A stretch of DNA of 64,000 bases from Powellomyces hirtus (Eukaryota > Chytridiomycota > Chytridiomycetes > Spizellomycetales > Powellomycetaceae): positions 248,001-312,000 of the forward strand of contig JAHLKG010000003.1 of assembly GCA_025526995.1 (NCBI GenBank), in the 5' to 3' direction. Each line of letters starts with the position of its first letter. The first letter of the stretch is position 1. Positions 46,101 through 53,955 of the stretch are shown here, piece by piece. A program made the position numbers and the translations under genes. The notes under the pieces were generated by a model. It was given only the letters and a program-made list of their open reading frames with translations, did no database searches and was not told the origin of the DNA.

Positions 46101-46357
46101 TTGTCGTCAATCTCCAATCCAAGGGACACAACGCCCTCCCCTTCTTTGGTAACGGTGATTGGATCCAAGGATGTAACATCGTTAACCAACAAAGGACCGT
46201 GTTTGTTCTCTATGGTATCTGCAGCGACCTTTTGGAATCCAGTAATCTTGCTATTGGCAGTGAATGCCTTCATGTTGCCTGAGACAACGGGACTAATGAG
46301 GTTGGTGTCTTCAAGGTTCCTGAGGCCTGAGGATGTTCTGCTATTTAGGCCTGACAT
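40181..46357 (-). CDS. Giant fibre/adhesin protein
   Basis: 2058 residues. Approximate layout: residues 60-260 repeat a beta-spiral pattern (VTEEGLSLFHDASLEIKEDG, KVQHGMLGLDYSDPLFIDSE) resembling the triple-beta-spiral shaft of adenovirus fibres; 586-600 is an acidic run; 616-660 is a Pro/Ile-rich hydrophobic stretch ending in LLGFLGGFAVIFGY and a basic RERKKKK, a possible membrane anchor; 839-1011 and 1422-1579 are two discoidin-like (F5/8 type C) segments (GEWIQIQLPAAKSISATRLR, GEWIAVDLPAARTISSVTIY); 1077-1239 are tandem repeats (LSVSSGITLSNNVLGYDSAI); SSTTGALQVAGGL-type repeats follow; the last 150 residues look like a C1q/TNF-type head. It is likely a trimeric host-attachment fibre. Assignments are by eye. 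Confidence 0.75.
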   Translation of the reverse strand: MSGLNSRTSSGLRNLEDTNLISPVVSGNMKAFTANSKITGFQKVAADTIENKHGPLLVNDVTSLDPITVTKEGEGVVSLGLEIDDKYLSIDEGALNYKPDVYEFPLTHELESKTVELITAAPFAVTEEGLSLFHDASLEIKEDGDLSVVKETLQAPLARDANGIKLVLDESLKVQHGMLGLDYSDPLFIDSESKLTLDHDSTLQVNAEGQLSVVRETLTEPIARGEDGSITFNYGRGLKLEEGELVSNTEDVLKPLGALHNGGIFDMGMDELTELGYDALADLTDEVPDTDITLLRLRTSDDFTQKNTLASFGGKALAIKSKGNNKIPFYGVFDGFNVSSRLEYNDTLSELSVPHVELSQNFNPNSNEAVTQSYVAQYIQSGSAIDVAPETNNRRLLNVRTDATLQVDANNNLGVNVSPLVNGSSVKIDGNGKISGGYIFQSANGVRLREGTNNDVVLALNVEGALEKVGLNTVKENMTFENGLKRTGNSVALDLQGSEHIQVQGNTVSTTLKPYTAGQNVTISNNTISVNIPEEQDYSAGAGLSLMGRTFINDLRISAGMGITVMGSAATGYIISSQNLKTQDDDDDEKKTDNKDDTLKNENNEVVQSTSPTSLIFPIPLIPIPPIPPIPLVPIFPIIGVLPSLLGFLGGFAVIFGYQRERKKKKNPDGTDQVDENGNPIYDLDDDGNYIWSEGSNVVIHSDKDTRRTTLMFDSWPEDVRVGRWCYGMNLEKTWEFEEKISRPWTIETVSSLVQPLDTRLLIAESSVANHGGRLYGAEIALDAVEAKVSILESNSPITVGKGLLKNSNIISINPYQSETLSAIGDVVFGMQRWVPSTVFFTDSEPSTTTVAGEAWGNGTYVISCSHSDNVNRSHKAFANWGSSLYFTNLYTGAGGTSSRTTETTAAGVSYKGEWIQIQLPAAKSISATRLRYRDGGNILGMPQTFAILGSNDGASWNLLYHQSTPVGWSDSNRDPKWFTSTNTTAYSYIRLVCLTNGGGYAYCGVRIEYFTPLDSVTINKPLFIGNGLTGSNANFTQTITASAAPTIGAHLVNKTFTDATYATITNLTSLTARVTSAETSLTGKQGTLSVSSGITLSNNVLGYDSAIISTKASTDALATRVTNAESSLAGKQGLLSVSSGITLSNNVLGYDSAIISTKASTDALATRVTNTESSITTLQTGKQNSLSVAAGITLTNSVLGYDSAIIATKSSVDALTTSKQDVLTAGTGLTKTGATLSVNASQPQITSVGTLTSLAVNGYINITNTGSVALSIADNVSFGRCGSNTQWFSNAQTGDAIIRASGSKVIRLGTNTNASIVDIFDGGMVVNSGNLTVASAPTLGNHLVNKTYVDGSFASIGSLTTTNTNVTNLTGRVVSLESGGSTNKEITVWSKIKGSDTVPVPLPPAGGAALTAGTSTPTTWEYLNGTYTLTASSIYSAGYEAYRGFKSERLTAPWVSGNGTYNSTTGVYTTSTASWIDSNSTFVPGEWIAVDLPAARTISSVTIYQRLGEPSPSMPLRIAVLVGQSTGTMTVAVDQDNIPDVPSHTLNFTAGSYKYIRLVCVRTRTPFTFCHFSFSLTTTTAGFPLALDHAQVKIASSEDSVSTSSGSLQIAGGVGINRNLFVGGGLNVSNPSTTTSVLAYLNAPSLAAPANVSMQLGVAASLNNNAYWNFTYLGAGSATNSTNIGLFGGVTALSVSNSTISVTGTGESTSSTTGALQVAGGLSIQKSFNIGTGTIPCGITTEVGGSTPLLNVGINYRHTPSLTSGAAALRIDGRGFGTGGTPFFFFTRPPGSSTETPVVTIDMTGRLAVNGGLLNLTNGASNLIHYSTAGVQAPTFSTRSTGTKIVLYPEISGTTVDYSVGVESGHVWHAVPTTGSSTGFKWYGGVTEIARLNSLGLTVNGSVDSKVPTFFIVDNTQISTYQNLPANVVTKIQMVTTTRYNKGVQSGWRNGTYDYVIPKTGLWQFHVSIGLTNFIGNNNIMFSIDVNGELPPDRISTQATINAQFPNQYSTVQGTFHLLLNANDIISLKFNPTIACYTAGLDWNCISKLSGQLIAAS

Positions 46358-46454
46358 GTGTCTAATTACTAGTTGGCCTACAAATACTTTCAGCTCAGCT
46401 AGGAGCTCTAAGCTTAGGTAAACATGTCACGACGCGTCTTGCCCCCACGCGTTT

Positions 46455-48011
46455 TTAGATGACTCTTTGGCGTTTGGTAGGCCTTGTTGCACCTGCAGCA
46501 GGAGGTCGCTTCTTTCTAAGTCCGGTTGCTTCTTCAATCATTGGATTCACTTCAAAGTTTGGAGGAATGGCAAAGTCGACGTGTGGCTGACCGCGCAACT
46601 TGGCAATCGGTCGAAGGAAGCCAGCCGCCACGGCTTCCGTTCGTTGCGGGCGGGGATCAATGACTGCAGTCGCATCAATCTGTGCATTGATGTTGCGTCC
46701 ACGGCGTTGTTTGGTTACCGCCTTGACGGATCTTAGAGTGATCTCCTCGACATCAGCATCAGTTCGTTGCTTCTTGTGAACAGTTGGCCTCCCGGGGGCA
46801 CCGGCGAGAGCAACTCGCTTTACGCTTGGATTCAATCGGAATGCCTCTGGAAGATCTCCAACGCGTGGCTTTTGCGCAGGACGTCCGGATCCCTCCTCTG
46901 CATCATTGCTTTGCTTTACACCACGGGTTGATACAGGATCCAATGTTTGCGCTCTGACTCTAGGATTTATGGTTTCGACCTGAACTACCCTTGAGGGCTC
47001 CATCGGCCCCAGGGCAATCCTTTCTTGTGCGGCATCCACAGTTCGTAGCACGGCCTTTTCAACTGTTGGCTTCTCCTTCTTGGGAGCCTTCAACCTTGCA
47101 TAAGGCTTGCGACGAAGATTGGCAAACGGAGAATGTGCAGATGCTGCAACAAAGGTATCTCGAGACATTTCAGTATTGGCAATGATATCCTCGACCTCTC
47201 TTGGATCGTTAATGGTCGTCAAGGCAATCTCTGGCTTTACTTCAATAGGTTCTGACTTGATGTAGAACGAATCCGTCATCTCTTCGTCTCTCTTTACATC
47301 AACAACACCCATGTCCGGGAAGGCGCCCGGCATCACTGGATCCTGATACTCGAAAGGATTACTTACAACAGGAGGCTTGAGGACGCTGCTGGAACCCCAA
47401 GTGATGCTTCCGGCCCCCGTTGCATTGTCGATGGAGATGGCCTTTTCCCTTGTAAGGATTACAGGGTTGATGCGCTTGGAATTGGAGTTTAACTGATCGG
47501 CAGACTGCGGTACCTCGGGGAGGTCGTGGGGCGCCTCGAAAACCAGACCCGTTGCAGCAGTTGTTGCCGCGTTGTAGTGGAAGACATTCCCCTTCGTATC
47601 AGGGATAGGTAAGCCACTGGTGGAGGTAGAGGTTCCAATGGCTACAGTGTTATGCCGTCTGGATGGAGTGATGGAGTCGAGGTACCTTTCCTTTGCTCGG
47701 AAGTCCCGTTCGGCTTTGACATACTCCTGGCCGTCCTTGTATGCCTTGGTATGGTGCTCCCCAGCCGACATCCGCATGACTTCAGCAGACGATACTTGCT
47801 TTTCACGAACGGGGGCGACATAGTTCTTCTTGGTGGCCATATCCTTGTCGTGGATGTTCCGGTTCCAAGAATACGTCACATTTGGGCGGCCGTATTCGTC
47901 GAGGTCATTGTAATCCAATGCCTGCCCGATCTGGTGTCGTTGGAGATTAGGCACACCTTTACTCTGGTTGATTCCCTTGAACTCCAGGTAGTTTGCTCTA
48001 TAGAATGCCAT
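46455..48011 (-). CDS. Viral structural-type protein, unknown
   Basis: 518 residues. The N-terminus (MAFYRANYLEFKGI, NLQRHQIGQALDYNDLDEYG) looks folded; the remainder is rich in Pro, Arg and Lys and seems largely disordered, ending in KKRPPAAGATRPTKRQRVI, a basic tail. Position between the fibre and a small amphipathic protein suggests a minor virion component, but no homology is recognised. It starts back to back with the gene at 48005; the two start codons lie within 7 bases. Confidence 0.6.
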   Translation of the reverse strand: MAFYRANYLEFKGINQSKGVPNLQRHQIGQALDYNDLDEYGRPNVTYSWNRNIHDKDMATKKNYVAPVREKQVSSAEVMRMSAGEHHTKAYKDGQEYVKAERDFRAKERYLDSITPSRRHNTVAIGTSTSTSGLPIPDTKGNVFHYNAATTAATGLVFEAPHDLPEVPQSADQLNSNSKRINPVILTREKAISIDNATGAGSITWGSSSVLKPPVVSNPFEYQDPVMPGAFPDMGVVDVKRDEEMTDSFYIKSEPIEVKPEIALTTINDPREVEDIIANTEMSRDTFVAASAHSPFANLRRKPYARLKAPKKEKPTVEKAVLRTVDAAQERIALGPMEPSRVVQVETINPRVRAQTLDPVSTRGVKQSNDAEEGSGRPAQKPRVGDLPEAFRLNPSVKRVALAGAPGRPTVHKKQRTDADVEEITLRSVKAVTKQRRGRNINAQIDATAVIDPRPQRTEAVAAGFLRPIAKLRGQPHVDFAIPPNFEVNPMIEEATGLRKKRPPAAGATRPTKRQRVI

Positions 48012-48364
48012 CTCTTTACACTATGGAAGCGATTTATTTTCCAAAGCTACAAGAAAAAGAGGGAATGGGAAAATTCTTTGCCAACTTAAAGAAAAAGGCT
48101 AATACATTCATCTCTCATGCACCAGACTACGCCAAGAAGGCCCGCCATTTTGTCAACACAGCGGTTGGACACGCAGGGAAGGCGTCAAAGTTTATCACAA
48201 ATGTTAACGACGCCCTTCAGGACTCTCCATTATTCTCTGATAAGATTAAGGAGACATCTCGGCGCGTTGATTCCACGGCGACGAAGGGTGTAAGAAGACT
48301 GCAAGAGATCAACAAACAGGGTCAGGAATTCATAGATAAAGTTCAAGGTGGTGAATTGACATAA
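48005..48364 (+). CDS. Small amphipathic viral protein, possible membrane-active virion protein
   Basis: 119 residues from ATG 48005 (or 113 from ATG 48023, which would leave a short divergent spacer). After MEAIYFPKLQ it is a basic amphipathic helix (FFANLKKKANTFISHA, DYAKKARHFVNTAVGHAGKA). The rest is helical and charged. Size and character recall the small lytic virion proteins of adenovirus-related elements (pVI/pX-like), but this is analogy from composition, not homology. Confidence 0.5.
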   Translation: MPSLYTMEAIYFPKLQEKEGMGKFFANLKKKANTFISHAPDYAKKARHFVNTAVGHAGKASKFITNVNDALQDSPLFSDKIKETSRRVDSTATKGVRRLQEINKQGQEFIDKVQGGELT

Positions 48365-48400
48365 GTACATATAAGACATAATAGTAGCTAATACTACTAA

Positions 48401-49561
48401 CTAAGCTTCGCGCATCTCGTAACCTAACAAGACATGGGCTTGGCCCTGGAAAGTCTTCCGGTATCCAATGCTCTTGCCGCGAAGCTCCAAGTCCTCTAGA
48501 TAAACGATGAGGAAGTTCGCGGCTTTGGTTTTACCGTTTACCGCGTCGCCGTTGTTCACTCTCCATTCTGCTAGGCCGGGATGGGTTGCTACATAAGCCA
48601 TGAACGGCTTGCTCAAGTCGCTTCGAATGCGAACAAAGCATGAGTCACTGGTGGTTTCCTCGGTGACTGAGCCCAAGAAGTTGTGCATGTACTGATAGGG
48701 AAAGCCGTGACGTCCCATTCCCTCTGCGTTGAACACGTCGTCTCGGACAGCTTTGGTTTCTTCCAACACAGCCTTCATGCCTTTCTTCATCGACTTTTGG
48801 TTTTTGAGTACCTTGACTAATGCCGTGCCTTGCTGCCCAAACTCTTCGAGCACTTGTTGGAGTATTTCCCGTTTATTCAACTCCTGCTGTTCGAGCAGCA
48901 CTTGAAGCTGATCCTGTTGGTCGAGGAACGCTTGTCTTAGCACTGTTTGCTGGAAGAGCAGCTCTCGATGATGGTCTGCCTCTTGCTTGAGCATCTCTTT
49001 GTAATGTCTCAACTGTCGCTCTTGCATGATCTCGTGTCGACTGTCTGAGCTCTTCACAATCTCAACGACATCAACGACCCAAGATGGGTACTCCACGTCC
49101 CCTTGGTAATCCATTGGTTGCAATGTCGGCATCGTTAGTTCTTCTGCCGCAGCTTTTTCCCCTTGGTCCGTAACTGATTCTGAGTCCGAGGACTCAGAGT
49201 TAATAGTCGTAGGTGACTCAGCTTCCTTGCCTTGGATCGTAGCTTCCTGGCCTTGGATCGTAGCTTCCTCGCCTTGGATCGTAGCTTCCTGGCCTTGGAT
49301 CGTAGCTTCCTCGCCTTGGATCGTAGCCTTTGCTTCCTTGGCTGCGGCTTCAGCAAGCTCGGCCTTTAGTGCTGCACGCCGCCCCCTTGCCTTCAATTTA
49401 TTTTTCTCTCGGTTTCTCACTATTGACGCTTGCTTTTTGGGTGTATAATGACTTATATCTTTCGCTGGTCCGCCCCGCTTCGATTTGGGGGTATCCACCG
49501 ACGCCCCGCCAGCGTCGTCTGCGGAAGACTTGGGAGTCTTTGTTTTTGGAGCTTTGGCCAT
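48401..49561 (-). CDS. Coiled-coil viral protein with heptapeptide repeats
   Basis: 386 residues. Basic start (MAKAPKTKTPKSSADDAGG, KARGRRAALKAELAEAAAKE); five tandem copies of ATIQGxE (plus-strand 49218-49325, 21-bp DNA repeats); an acidic Ser-rich linker; a long coiled coil about residues 165-280 (RQLRHYKEMLKQEADHHREL, EQQELNKREILQQVLEEFG); and a folded C-terminal domain (FPYQYMHNFLGSVTEETTSD, FLIVYLEDLELRGKS). No family is recognised. A fibrous or scaffold role is a guess. Confidence 0.6.
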   Translation of the reverse strand: MAKAPKTKTPKSSADDAGGASVDTPKSKRGGPAKDISHYTPKKQASIVRNREKNKLKARGRRAALKAELAEAAAKEAKATIQGEEATIQGQEATIQGEEATIQGQEATIQGKEAESPTTINSESSDSESVTDQGEKAAAEELTMPTLQPMDYQGDVEYPSWVVDVVEIVKSSDSRHEIMQERQLRHYKEMLKQEADHHRELLFQQTVLRQAFLDQQDQLQVLLEQQELNKREILQQVLEEFGQQGTALVKVLKNQKSMKKGMKAVLEETKAVRDDVFNAEGMGRHGFPYQYMHNFLGSVTEETTSDSCFVRIRSDLSKPFMAYVATHPGLAEWRVNNGDAVNGKTKAANFLIVYLEDLELRGKSIGYRKTFQGQAHVLLGYEMREA

Positions 49562-49942
49562 TGTTGTTTTGTTGTAGTGGTGGTTACTGTTGCTGTAGGT
49601 TGGAAAGGGAACAGTTTTGGAAAAGCGTCCTTATATGCAGTAGGTATTGCCAACCGATGAGGCGTTAGCTTCTTAACTACAATGACATTGTGTTGTAAGG
49701 GGTAAAGATACCGACAAGTTGGTTAGCTGGCAAGCCTAGACAAAACTAGCAACCTGTAACAACGAGTTCCTATCTTTTTCCGGCAATGGAAAGTCAAAGT
49801 TCCTATCGTTTTCCTGTGTTGGAAAGTCAAAGTTCCTATCTTTTTCCTCTAAACGAAAGAGCAAGTTACTATAACGAGCTGTCGGATGAAATATATAAAG
49901 CTATTTAAAGATAAGGAACCTTAAACCCATAAACAATCACTT
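49562..49942 (+). promoter_or_regulatory. Intergenic region with three spaced repeats upstream of the tyrosine recombinase
   Basis: Three copies of GTTCCTATC(T/G)TTTTCC begin at about 49765, 49799 and 49832, that is 33-34 bp apart (about three helical turns), separated by GGAAAGTCAAA. An ATATATAAAG and TATTTAAAG lie at about 49892-49907, some 40 bp before the ATG. This looks like an operator array plus TATA region for the recombinase gene. Confidence 0.55.
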
Positions 49943-51037
49943 ATGTCAGAAAACTCAGGATCAACAGAACCAACCATGGATACAACCACCCAACAGGAAC
50001 GCCCAGTGCTTAACCACGCCTTCCTGTACAAGATTTGGCAACGCCAAACCTCAAAGTCGGAGGCTACTATCCAAAATGAGACAAACAGGTTGAAACACTA
50101 TTCCCAACACCTGCATCTTCTTAGATCAGGAGAGGAGATGATGGCCAAGATTGCCGAAACCCATCCAAACAGTTGCTTGAACCATACCAAGTTATTCAGT
50201 AAGATTTGCCATCTTTGTACAACTGAGGAAAAGCGGATCATTCTAGGCGACACGCTCCCCGAAGGCGCTGATGTAACTGAGACCTTTGAAAAGCAGGTAC
50301 ACTCTTACTTCAAAAAGGCTAGAAGCGACCTATGCAAAGAAAAATGGGGAGAACAGGAAGCCCAAGAGATGTCAGAAAAGGACAAGAAGAACTACGTGGA
50401 AATAGATGTCATTCGGGCACAACTGAGGACTTGGTTGAAGAACATCTCCCAAAAGAACATTATCGAGAATCAGTTCATCGTTGCCTTGGGAATTATTACA
50501 CTGTCCGACAAGATGCGACGAATGGATCCGGCTCTCATCAAGTTCCGCAACTTTAATGACAAGGATGAAGTTATCCTCATCAATGATGGAGCCGGCTTCC
50601 ATATCAAGGAATGCACAAAGACAAAGGACGCGGCAGTGACTATCCTTTTTGGCGAGGAGATGGTGCCCTACGTCAAGATGTTGATGAAAGCCCGCATCGC
50701 CAAAAAGCAGAACTATCTCTTCATGAAAGTGCAGGCAAAGACCAAAGCCGATGGTGATGAGAAACACACACTCAATCCTGATACAAAGTGGTTCTCCAAC
50801 GAGTTTAACAAAAAGATGAAGATTCTATTCGGTAAGAACTTGACAACCAGACTCATCAGGATCGCCGTGTCAATCAAACTGTCCAAGACGGATATTGGGG
50901 GCGACCTTGTGTATCACAGGTACATGTCAGACTACATGGGACACTCGTACGATATGCACAACAGAAGTTACAACCTATTCAAGGACCCCAAAAAGACGCA
51001 AGAGGCGAGCGACTCTGATGGGCAGGCTGATCAATGA
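49943..51037 (+). CDS. Tyrosine recombinase (second integrase)
   Basis: 364 residues. Residues about 25-130 fit a core-binding domain (FLYKIWQRQTSKSEATIQNE). The catalytic half shows Arg in SDKMRRMDPALIKF (about 192-193), a RLIRIAVS box II (303-308, where HxxR is usual), MGHSYDMHNRSYN with His334 and the presumed nucleophile Tyr343. The arrangement fits phage-integrase-type enzymes; a residue at the box II His position is replaced by Arg, which some subfamilies tolerate. It ends in an acidic tail. It is convergent with the retroviral-type integrase gene, overlapping it by 7 bases. It may resolve replication intermediates rather than integrate. Confidence 0.75.
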   Translation: MSENSGSTEPTMDTTTQQERPVLNHAFLYKIWQRQTSKSEATIQNETNRLKHYSQHLHLLRSGEEMMAKIAETHPNSCLNHTKLFSKICHLCTTEEKRIILGDTLPEGADVTETFEKQVHSYFKKARSDLCKEKWGEQEAQEMSEKDKKNYVEIDVIRAQLRTWLKNISQKNIIENQFIVALGIITLSDKMRRMDPALIKFRNFNDKDEVILINDGAGFHIKECTKTKDAAVTILFGEEMVPYVKMLMKARIAKKQNYLFMKVQAKTKADGDEKHTLNPDTKWFSNEFNKKMKILFGKNLTTRLIRIAVSIKLSKTDIGGDLVYHRYMSDYMGHSYDMHNRSYNLFKDPKKTQEASDSDGQADQ

Positions 51038-52416
51038 AGCGCATTGTAATCTTCTACTAACTCTGGCGCAAGTTCTATTAACTCCCTCTCTCCCCTCCAC
51101 TCATCACTGTCACTAGTGTAGCCTAGATAGCGCACCTTGTACTCTACCCTCCCCCTGTATCGTCGTTTGTCCACAATGAATTCTATCTCGTACTCTGCTT
51201 CTTCATCAACGTTGTTGGCGTTCGATATTCTAAGTGACTTTCTCCGTTGTCGTACTTGTACTTGTGGGACCTGGGGAACTTGTGCAACCTCGGAGTCTCC
51301 ACGATTAACCAGCTCGTTGTGGACGAGACTGTCATCTTGTGGTGCGTTTGGACTTTCAACGTCTTCATCAGACAAGTCCTCCAAGTCGTCATCGGCTTCT
51401 TCTATGTCCCTACTGAGGATGGGCGGGATTTCTAGCAGATCCGTTTGTGCGTACCTTCCTTTAAGTACATCTCCATTCGCGTTGGCCAGCCTGTACGATG
51501 GGAGAAAGTTGGCGTACGTCGAGTTAAGCCGTTGGACAACGGTTAGGATCTCTTTGTTCCAGTATCCAAGCAAGCCGGGCTTCTTGACTGACGATTGGAG
51601 AACTCTACGCGCCCTCACCTGCTGTCCAACGTAAAGAGGGCGCATCATCTTTTTCGTCTTATAGCGCGAGGCAAGGTTGGACGCAATCTTCTCCTGCACT
51701 TTCTGCTGCATCTCATCACCTGCGTTCTCCAAAGAGTTCGGGGTGACACCTGTAGCAAATGACTTTGAGTTGTTGATTGAATCTATAACTCCCTGGAAGC
51801 GCGACACCCACCTCTTGTCTCCGTGGAGCTCCATGAGCCTGTAGAGTGCTGCCTTGATGTCCCCTCCACGTCTTTCTACGAACGCGTTGCTTTGGGGTCG
51901 CCCAGGGGCGCTGTATGTATACTTGATCCCACGGGTGTCGAGGAGGGCTCTGTAGCGCGCTTGGAACGTGCTCCCGTTGTCTGATTGGATAATTGTGATT
52001 TTCTTACCCTCTCGTTGCATTTGATCCAACATGGACTCGATTGCGTCTACCGTTTCCTGCTCTTCTTCAGTGCGTAAAGGTCGGCCCCATGACTTCTTGG
52101 TGTATCCGTCGACCACATGGGTGAAGCCAATGTACCCGCTGTCGGGATAAGTTCGCAGGGAAACATTATCTAATTGAAGGTACCCCGGCTTTGTGATCTG
52201 TAGGGGGGCAATAGTGGAGCGGTTAGAGTTTGGCTTGTTCTGGGTTTGCCAAGAGCTCTAGTTTTTCAACCAGTACAGTATGGCACGTCGACTTCCCTTA
52301 AACTTTGGGTGCTTAGCGAGCACAGCGTCCCTTAAGCGATCTCTTCCAAAAGGGTACGTTTCATAGACCTTAGCAACAAGTTCCTCTTCCTCCGATGAGA
52401 GTGGAACAAAAGACAT
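51031..52416 (-). pseudogene. Retroviral-type (DDE) integrase with chromodomain and one in-frame TAG
   Basis: Conceptual frame from ATG 52416 to the stop at 51031, 461 codons, with TAG at 52258-52260 (codon 53; probably a CAG originally). The part before the TAG is a short helical region (MSFVPLSSEEEEL...); the part after it carries the whole catalytic core: first Asp in LQLDNVSL, second in IIQSDNGSTF, Glu in NAFVERRGGDI. The C-terminus is an SH3-like region (RPLYVGQQVRARRV), an acidic linker and a chromodomain (FIVDKRRYRGRVEYKVRYLG, then DEWRGERELI). An internal ATG at 52116 would lose the first catalytic Asp. The stop could be real inactivation or a suppressed codon. Confidence 0.85.
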
Positions 52417-52451
52417 CTCGTGTTTCTTTAAGCTGTAACTTACATATTTGT

Positions 52452-53165
52452 TTAAAAGTAGTCCTTGAAGCCATCCTTGTCGCAGTATCTGTACATGGTT
52501 TTGGCGTCATCGGCTGCGAGGTTTACGTAACAGAATGAATAAGGCTCCCGGGTGCACTCGATGAGATACGTGAGAACTTCCTTTCGGTTCTTATACGCAG
52601 AGGTGAGCAGTCGCGCCAAGATTTCCATGTCTTCCGCATTGTTCTTGAATATGATCCATTCCGTGGTGTTATTCTTTTGTTTCGATGACAACTGCGATCG
52701 AACGGACTGCACGACAACTATGGAGGAACACAGGGTATGTCTTCCTTTGCAGTATAGATTGGACAGTTCCTTGTTAAGATTTTTCCCTTGAGCATCGTTT
52801 CCTGCATCGTCTATGTAAAGCAAACATGTCCGCCCCACCTCTGCCAATTCCTTTTGTTCATTGAGGATCTCTCTAATGGTGGTGTTATTGACTTCATCCG
52901 TAAAGTATATGTTCCTATGCTTTGTTTTGTTAGCCAACTGTTGAATGCTCTTATCATAGAGTACAGTGTCAGACATGATGATTACACGGTCGAACACATT
53001 GGCATAAACTTCGTCAATCAGACCACATACCAAAGCGGATTTTCCACTTTTTCTTGGAGCGACTATGGTGGTACAAATGGGAACATCCTGAATATCGAGC
53101 GGGATCCTGGGATCTCGTACTTTCTTCTTGGTTGGAAAGATGGGCTTCGGCTTGTACGAAGGCAT
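52452..53165 (-). CDS. Genome-packaging ATPase, FtsK/HerA (A32-like) family
   Basis: 237 residues from the ATG at 53165 (the open frame extends 20 codons upstream, into the promoter of the penton gene). Walker A is APRKSGKS at 36-43 and Walker B is CLLYIDDAG at about 114-122, followed by a sensor-like SIVVVQSVRSQLS. These match the DNA-packaging ATPases shared by Polinton-like viruses, virophages and nucleocytoplasmic viruses. It diverges from the penton gene with 35 bp between the two start codons. Confidence 0.9.
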   Translation of the reverse strand: MPSYKPKPIFPTKKKVRDPRIPLDIQDVPICTTIVAPRKSGKSALVCGLIDEVYANVFDRVIIMSDTVLYDKSIQQLANKTKHRNIYFTDEVNNTTIREILNEQKELAEVGRTCLLYIDDAGNDAQGKNLNKELSNLYCKGRHTLCSSIVVVQSVRSQLSSKQKNNTTEWIIFKNNAEDMEILARLLTSAYKNRKEVLTYLIECTREPYSFCYVNLAADDAKTMYRYCDKDGFKDYF

Positions 53166-53200
53166 TAATATTTCCTCTTCTTTACATAAAGAAGAGAAGA
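53166..53200. promoter_or_regulatory. 35-bp bidirectional promoter, ATPase/penton
   Basis: The two divergent ATGs are separated by 35 bp containing TTAATATTTCCTC and a TTTACATAAAG stretch, AT-rich on both sides. A shared late-type promoter is inferred. Confidence 0.4.
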
Positions 53201-53926
53201 ATGTACGGCGAGTTCCTTTACTCATCTCTGAAGCAACGTGTCTACAACATCCAACCTAGGCGGGTGGAGGCGTTCAAGATCCTCTCCGTTTCGTTCCTGC
53301 AAGACTGGGACCTGGTAGAAAACGGGGTGAACAATAAGATTGCCTTTGCCGAACAAGGAAGCGACACTGTTCTATACGCAACCATCCCCAACGGTAACTA
53401 CTCGATTGTGAACTTTGGGGACGCTATCGCCTCCGCCTTGACTGCAGCCTCGGGGGCAGGCAACACCTATGAAGTGACATATAGCCCAGTAAGCCGACGA
53501 CTAACAGTTTCTACGAGCGGTGTTGATTTCAAGATTCTCGAAGGATATCGCGGCACCACAGCCTATGTATTGACTGGCATGTCGAGCAGGTACGAGACGG
53601 GATATGGAAAGAGCCTTACCTTGAAGAATCCTGTTAACCTTAGCGGGAGTTACCCGGTCCTCCTGACGTCCAACATCTCCGTAAAGGGGCAAGTGTATCT
53701 CACTGACTACACCGACGCTGCGCAGTCGGTCGTTTGTTCCATGACTCCAGATAGTTTTGGTGACATTGTCACTTGGACGAACGATGGAGGCGAATACCTC
53801 CCGGTTGAAGAAACGGTCACTAGGGTGGAATTCCATCTTGTGAATTCGTTGACTGGCCAAGAGGTTTCCTTAAATAGTCCTTTATCTGTGCGTTTCGCCA
53901 TTCTAGACGATAAAAACGATGTGTAA
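53201..53926 (+). CDS. Penton (minor capsid) protein, single jelly roll
   Basis: 241 residues. The N-terminus matches pentons of this virus group: a Tyr/Gln-rich start (MYGEFLYSSLKQRVYNIQPR), then SVSFLQDWDLVENGVNNKIA and YATIPNGNYSIVNFGDAIAS, the WD.V..GVNN and IP.GNYS words being characteristic. The rest is beta-rich (SPVSRRLTVSTSGVDFKIL) as expected for a jelly roll. It precedes the MCP with one small gene between, the standard morphogenetic order. Confidence 0.85.
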   Translation: MYGEFLYSSLKQRVYNIQPRRVEAFKILSVSFLQDWDLVENGVNNKIAFAEQGSDTVLYATIPNGNYSIVNFGDAIASALTAASGAGNTYEVTYSPVSRRLTVSTSGVDFKILEGYRGTTAYVLTGMSSRYETGYGKSLTLKNPVNLSGSYPVLLTSNISVKGQVYLTDYTDAAQSVVCSMTPDSFGDIVTWTNDGGEYLPVEETVTRVEFHLVNSLTGQEVSLNSPLSVRFAILDDKNDV

Positions 53927-53955
53927 GTTTTTTTTTCTTCGTTAAGCTTTAAAAA

